From Motacilla alba alba (Eukaryota; Chordata; Aves; Passeriformes; Motacillidae), in assembly GCF_015832195.1 (NCBI RefSeq), contig NC_052032.1, forward strand, positions 3,478,618 through 3,542,617: 64,000 bases of DNA, read 5' to 3'. Within the stretch, counting starts at the first letter, position 1. Each line of letters starts with the position of its first letter. Of the stretch, positions 58,605-64,000 are shown piece by piece. The notes beneath the pieces were generated by a model, which saw only the letters and a list, made by a program, of their open reading frames with translations, ran no database searches and was not told where the DNA came from. Both the position numbers and the translations under genes were made by a program.

Positions 58605-58818
58605 AAAACCAACAAATCTCACCAGCTCCACTGTTCAGACTGGGAAACTGAGGCACTCAGCAGTAATGGCCAAGTCACGTGTGGACTCTAAATCCAGAAG
58701 AGCCAGTTAAGAGCAAGGGCTCTACATTTGTGCACTGTTAACAGCTACTGTGCTGGCTGCTCTCAAGCCCCAGAAGTTCTCACTTTGGCTGCAGATTATT
58801 TTCAGATCTCAGTTCTGT
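58605..58818 (-). repeat. Left arm of a long inverted repeat (with MIR-like segment)
   Basis: Read as reverse complement, this arm matches 59729-59935. The match includes a perfect 44-base block (58682-58725, ctctaaatccagaag...gggctc on the plus strand plus its ends) and a perfect block of about 34 bases around 58747-58780. Its outer part (58636-58680) carries cagactgggaaactgaggca and ggccaagtcacgtg, the reverse complement of a MIR-type core. Identity falls towards both ends of the arm. The interval between the arms is about 0.9 kb. Confidence 0.9.
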
Positions 58819-59728
58819 GGGCAGAGCACCCTCCCTGCAGCACACAGGGTGCTGGGACCCCAGGGAGCTTAGGGGAGCTGGCTGACCCGGAGTGGGGCTG
58901 GTCCCACTGCAGTGTTCCCATGGACAATTCCAGCTGTTTGCAGCTGGAGGACACAGCAGATGCCGAGCAGCCGACCCTCACACAGCTGCAGTGCCTGTCC
59001 AGCCACCTACCCCTGGCACTATCCCAGCAAACTGGTGGCTTTCCAGTGTCCCCTCTCCTATCACAGGCCATCTCTCTGGCTCATGCACTCTCCAGGTCCC
59101 AAGAAGCCCTGACATGCCTTGCCTGCTCAGGGGACCAGAGGGAGCAGGCAGGCTGGGAGCTGGAGCCAGGCAGAGCCAGCCCCAAAAATCCTCCCAGCTT
59201 CCCTGGGAAGGGAATGCACAGCCACTCCTGAGGTCTGAGGGCCGCAGCACCCAATTTTAAGCAGCTACTGCAGCTCCTCTGAGCTCATCTGTGAGGACTG
59301 TAAAAGGTCTGAGAGATACCAAAGAAAGTCCCTTAACTTCAAAAAGGGGACAATGGGCTCATGCCTTTATCCCCACAGGGGAGGGTGCTGGGATGGGGCT
59401 GTGTTACAGACACCATCCCACCATCCTGGGGGTATCCAACAGCCACAAGGCTGTGGGAAGACCCACAACCAAGTCAGGATGCTGAGGAGGAACAACCTCT
59501 GCAGCCACTGCACATTGTCCCCAGAGCGTGCGGCACACCCCAGGGCAGGCAGATGGGGTGGCCACGTCCTGGTCGTGAAAGCTCAGCATCAGGGTGGGGC
59601 AGACACGATGGTTTCCTTGGTGCTGGGGGTAGCTGTCACTCCTGCTCACTGTGTCACAGCTGGATGGACTCATCCACCTGTGTCTGACAATCTCCGTCTA
59701 CCAGAACAACTCCAAGGCTTTCTACAGG
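58819..59728. other. Spacer between the inverted-repeat arms
   Basis: About 910 bases of GC-moderate sequence. ORFs of up to 167 codons on the plus strand overlap other frames and show no transposase, RNA-binding or other domain. I see no sign that the spacer is a mobile gene, so a transposon reading is not supported by content. Confidence 0.5.
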
Positions 59729-59935
59729 AACTGTCAAGTGAGATCTGAAAAACTCTGCAGCCAAAGAGTTGAACTTCTGGGGCTTGAGAGCAGCCAGCAC
59801 AGTAACTGTTAATTGTACATGAATTGTGAGCCCTTGCTCTTAACTGGCTCTTCTGGATTTAGAGTCCACACATGATTTTTGGCCTCAACTCCCTAATCTG
59901 AACAATGGAGTTGGTGAGGTTTATTGACTTCCACA
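59729..59935 (+). repeat. Right arm of a long inverted repeat (with MIR-like segment)
   Basis: It pairs with 58605-58818. Landmarks in order: agtgagatctgaaaa, ctctgcagccaaag, the shared gaacttctggggcttgagag block, then a 44-base perfect block starting gagcccttgctcttaactgg, then cacacatga. The outer part (ggcctcaactccctaatctg, aacaatggagttggtgagg) resembles the MIR 3' region (cctcagtttcctcatctgtaaaatgg). Two independent MIR insertions would not keep 44 identical bases after so long, so a later inverted duplication or arm-to-arm gene conversion is more likely. Confidence 0.9.
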
Positions 59936-62900
59936 GATGACAGAACAGGATAAAGGAAAGCCAGGTTTTATCTGTTACACTGTACAAGCTCTCCTCTCAC
60001 AGCTCAGCCTGCACTGCCCTCCTGAGTGTGCCACGAAGGGGTGGTGGGGAATGGGGTCCCCCAGCCACACCTCAACATTCCCTGACTCCACCATCACCTC
60101 AGGCAGGTGTTCAGAGCAGGCACCAGGGAAAAGGAAAGTGAGCCTCACCCAGCTGCACTGGCTCCATGGGTATCTCCGGAGCTGAAATCCAGCTCTTCCC
60201 AGTGGGGGTAATCATCACGCTGGGAAGGTGCTAGCACAGCCCAGCCAAGGATGGCAGAACGACTGTAGAAGCCTGGCTGCTCTGTGGGAAGAGCTATTGC
60301 CATACTCCAAGCTCCAGTGAGGTATTTCCTATCCCAGCCTCACCCTATTTCATCAGGGTGAGTCATCAGACCACCATGGAAAACCTCAGGATCTTGCTTC
60401 TGCAGTCGTGATCAGAAACGTTCTTTATTGAATTAATGACCATCCCCTATCTGTCATCTCACTGTTAATGAAAAGAAATGAGGGCTGCAAGGAGCGTTGC
60501 AGACTGGTGCCTGGAGCCAGCCTTGCCTCTGCAGAACTTGTGTCCTGCTCCCAAACACAGGAGGAGAACACAGCAGGAACACGAGGGTCTTTTAACCCAC
60601 ATAACCAACACAGCACAAATGTGGTGGGTCTCCCTTCTCCAGGACACCTCGGGATGCTGCTTCAGTGCAGGGTTCCTCACCAGTACCCTCCAAAACACTT
60701 CTTTGGCCACAAGGACAAGCTCCTCTCACTGGCTCTGACTAGATCAACATGACACCCTTCCTCAAATCCATCTCTCATGTGGGACAGAGGGGCACATGCA
60801 CTTAAATCCTCACTAAATGATCCCCTCTGGGCTGCATCAACCCCTTCCCCACTACTGGCACTACATGGGGGAGCAATGATGAAGATCTTTACTTGGTCCA
60901 AAAAACAGCACAAAGGTTTTGCTATCCCAAGGATCCTGGGGACATGAAGCCCAATTGAAAAAGGACTCCCTCTCCCCTGTGAACGAGCCCCTGCAGCAGC
61001 AGGTCAGCACCACCCACCCCTCCCTTCTCCAAAGGAGGGGTCATGGTCCTGTCCTCTGGAAGAGCAGGATTACAGGGGTGGAAAGAGTTCACAGAGAGTC
61101 ACTCCCAGCAAAGCCCAAGTCAACCTGATGCTGAGATAAGACTGTTCCTTGACCCCACCATGCAGGCCCCATTAGAGGGAAGCCAGCAGGGGAATGCTGC
61201 AGAGTATCCACCCTATCCCCCATAACCCAAACTAGCCAGAGCACTATTTCCTATTATGTCTCCATAACCTAATCTGACCCCCTCTAGGGTCTCCAGATTA
61301 ATATCTGGGAAACCTCACAAGCCCAATCACCCAATTACAGGGAGGAAAGGTTTATCCTATCTAAACAGCACAAAATGTAACCTAGACCCAGCTGTCCCCC
61401 TACTTCTAAGAGCCAGATCTCAATCCCTGGCAAGCTGAACAAACTGGGAAGGGGTCACAGGGGAGATGGGGAGGGTCTCTCTTGTATCATATGAAACCTG
61501 CAGGAGGAGCAGATACTTTAACTGGTAAATCCCCTGACTCAGATTTAATCCCTCTCCATTTTTACTGAACTTCCCTCACACTGGAACAACACGGGGAATA
61601 GATGACAGACCCCACCTTGAGGCACTGCCCAATGAGAGGAGGCCCCATCATTTTGGTGAGCAGAGGATGATGATTCTCAGGACACACAGTGTGCCCAGCC
61701 CAGCCTGGCAGAGGCAGAGGGGATGGGCTGGTGCCACCATGTGCCATTGAACAGGGACGTGCCTGAGGAATGGTGAAGGTTAGAGCAGAGCTGATGCTGG
61801 CAGGACAGAGCTGGCACCAGACACAATCACAGCAGCACAGGACAACTGCAACATCCCCAGAGCACCTCCTGTGCTGGGGCTGAGAGGTTTCAAACAGAAT
61901 AGGCTGTCCCAAGGCAGTCTTTGTGCCTCTTTGGATCTCCTTTCTATCCTTTTTTCCTTCCAGAGAAGTGTGGAGGGACCCTGCCTAACTTTTTGGATTG
62001 CGTTTCGGCCACCTGACAACGCTGAATGCATGGGAAACCTCAACTGCAGCCAGAGGACTGGAAAGCAGATTCCCCATCCCATTCAGGATATCATCCCAGG
62101 CTCTGGCTAGAATGAGAGCAATACACAAAATCTCCAGGAAGATCCTACCCTGGCAGAGGATCTCAGTCTGGGCGTCACTGAGAGCCCATCCAAAGGGAAG
62201 ACCCAGATTCTTTGCTCAGTGAGAATGCCCAAGTTTCCTCCCAGAGTAGGTTGAGCTGCATCCACAGATGCCCCAGAGCCTGTATTTTCCACATAGCTCA
62301 GGGCTGCATTGCCAAGCACCAGCTTTGCAAACACAGACTGAGCTTCCCTCCAAATTCCAGCCACAGTTTATTGATTAAAAAAGCCTGTCTAGTCAATAAA
62401 GGCTCCTGTGAAAAAGTTCCACTGCTCTGCACTCACATGCCGTTATCCATCTGGCTGTGTTAGCAGCTTTGGCTTTTGATGCTTTCTGACAAGATGGATT
62501 TGTGGCCTTGACTTTTCCAGATCAGGAGAAACTTAATCCTAGAGGATAAAATTACAGACTAGTAAAAAAACTCCACGACTGGCCTCATTAACTGCCATGT
62601 AAGAAGCTCAGAGGCTTCTTAGCTAGAAGGCAGCATCTACAGCTGTCCTTGAGGGAGAGGCAGCTCTGAGCAGACAGCACAAAGCCCTTGGCAAACACGG
62701 TGCTCCTGAAGTGCATGACACACTCGTGGCACCAGCCAGGCTGCTCCATCCTCTGCAGACAGCAGGAAAAGGGCAGACGGTCCCAGGTCTCCACCTATAA
62801 AGTGATTTGGGAGAAAGCAAAGATAATGCCCAGTTCTGGCCAAAAGGTGTCTGGGCAGATAAAAATAAAAAAACCCTGGAACAACCATATGGAAATGTGA

Positions 62901-64000
62901 ATTAATGAAATTTTTCAGCAACTGACTCAACCCTAATTGAGAGTTGAGAACCCTCCACCTCCCTTCTGCTTTCCAGGATACAAAAATGACACTGGTAGGT
63001 GGAAATAACTATAGCTGTCCCAGGGAGAGAGAAATCTGAGCTTCACAGTGAGGGTAATGGCCAAAATTAAGCACTTGCTTGTTTCTATTACACAACACAT
63101 CCCAGGAAGCAGCTTCCAAAAATCTGACCTTCACTTCAAAGGCTTCTTTTTGAATCATCTTTCCTTCTGCTAACAAGTGAAGTGGATTCAGCACTCAAGA
63201 AGGGCACTCTGGGTGTTGGAAACATCTTTACCCATGTGTGAGCTGCAGAAGAGGCAGGGGCAGTGTTCACGTATTTACCCAGCTGCTGGCTGGACCTCAA
63301 GCTCCTACAGCTTCCTAAGGGCAGTGTCAACGGCTCCTGCTGCTCTTTGTGGTGGCCAGTTTGTCAGTCAGCACTCTTAAAGATGACTGTAAGGCTTATA
63401 ATGGGAGTGCAACGTGGTTGCATGGAGATTGCACTGACTCCTTTCTGACAGGAACAGGGCTTGCTCTGGCCAGACAGCCTTTTCTCCTCTCCTCCCAGCC
63501 TAGCCCAGGTTCTCACGGAGCAGTAGCAGCACAGCTTGCACACAAGAGGGTGTCTGGAAGAGCTGGTTGCCATAGCTATATCCATACATCCCCAGCCATC
63601 CAGACATGTCACAACTGTGAAGTTATTTATAAATAAGACACTCCCGAGCCTCAATTCAGAGACAACTTGCAAGTGTACAAAACACTCAGCCTTCTGAGTT
63701 GACCTCTTTCTTTTATAGACATGATGCTGAGCACAGGCTCCTCTGCAGAGAGCTCTGCTCCAGAGCAGTCTGTAATGCCGGCGTGGAGGTGTGCACAGGC
63801 TTTATAGAACCATTCTCTCCACTCCTGCACATCTCCCTGCCCTGTCTGGTGTCCAGACACCCTCCCAGGTCACCTGCTGGTTCTGCTCCACACCACAGTC
63901 CTGTGTCTCGAGGGTCCCAGCGCAGCAGAAGGCTCTGAGCCAGCAGCCAGACTCTGCATTCTCCTGCTCTGAGGTCTCCAACGAGCTCACTCAGCAGGCT
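59936..64000. other. Unique noncoding stretch to the window end
   Basis: About 4 kb with no gene, CR1 or SINE recognised. ORFs stay below 125 codons and overlap on both strands. Short A-runs occur near 62560 and 62867. Confidence 0.5.

Noticed and set aside
58605..59935. Intact transposon with terminal inverted repeats
   Set aside because: The spacer has no transposase or recognisable gene. The outer ends lose identity instead of ending sharply, and I see no target-site duplication.
1..64000. tRNA, rRNA, CRISPR arrays, operons and ribosome binding sites
   Set aside because: No cloverleaf with an intact B-box was seen outside SINE-like sequence, there are no regularly spaced repeat-spacer arrays, and the sequence is vertebrate in character, so bacterial features do not apply.

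Overview
This window looks like nuclear DNA from a bird, most likely a songbird-type genome. The diagnostic evidence is at least ten 5'-truncated CR1 retrotransposon tails. The sense-strand copies end in the CR1 signature CCATTCTATGATT or its close variants, and their wording (gcttggagcaacctgg, gtggaaggtgtccctgcc) is the form I associate with passerine CR1. Worn MIR-like SINEs and old palindromic repeats (the CAATGGA / GATTTACA type found across birds, crocodilians and turtles) support an archosaur background. CpG is depleted outside a few small clusters, poly(A)/poly(T) tracts are common, and both strands carry only short ORFs with no shared codon signature. None of this fits a bacterium or phage.

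I find no protein-coding gene, tRNA, rRNA, CRISPR array or intact mobile element that I can support. The longest ORFs (up to 257 codons) lie in GC-rich stretches, overlap ORFs on the opposite strand, lack recognisable domains and lack convincing splice context. I read the window as intergenic or long-intron DNA and annotate it as such.

Layout. 1-9.3 kb: unique sequence with two small CpG clusters (about 1.5 and 8.2 kb), a G-rich tract at 6.9 kb and a 19-bp tandem array at 9.3 kb. 9.79-9.86 kb: a compact 73-nt hairpin of pre-miRNA size. 10-20 kb: mostly featureless, with an AT-rich block at 17.7 kb. 19.7-33.5 kb: a gene-poor, AT-richer zone holding most of the ancient palindromic repeats, three CR1 pieces (21.0, 21.9, 30.8 kb) and a perfect 42-bp tandem duplication at 30.4 kb. 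33.8-45.7 kb: two sense CR1 copies, several A- and T-tracts, CpG clusters at 38.5 and 44.2 kb, a polypyrimidine run at 41.4 kb and a MIR-like SINE at 43.8 kb. 45.7-57.6 kb: six CR1 fragments, an (AT)n microsatellite at 52.0 kb, and MIR-like SINEs at 52.4 and 55.2 kb. 58.6-59.9 kb: a long inverted repeat with arms of about 200 bp around a spacer of about 0.9 kb. 60-64 kb: unique sequence with nothing recognised.

The two most unusual structures are the long inverted repeat at 58.6-59.9 kb and the 73-nt hairpin at 9.79-9.86 kb. Neither is explained by the CR1 background. Several AT-rich or CpG-containing blocks may be regulatory elements, but that can only be settled by cross-species alignment.
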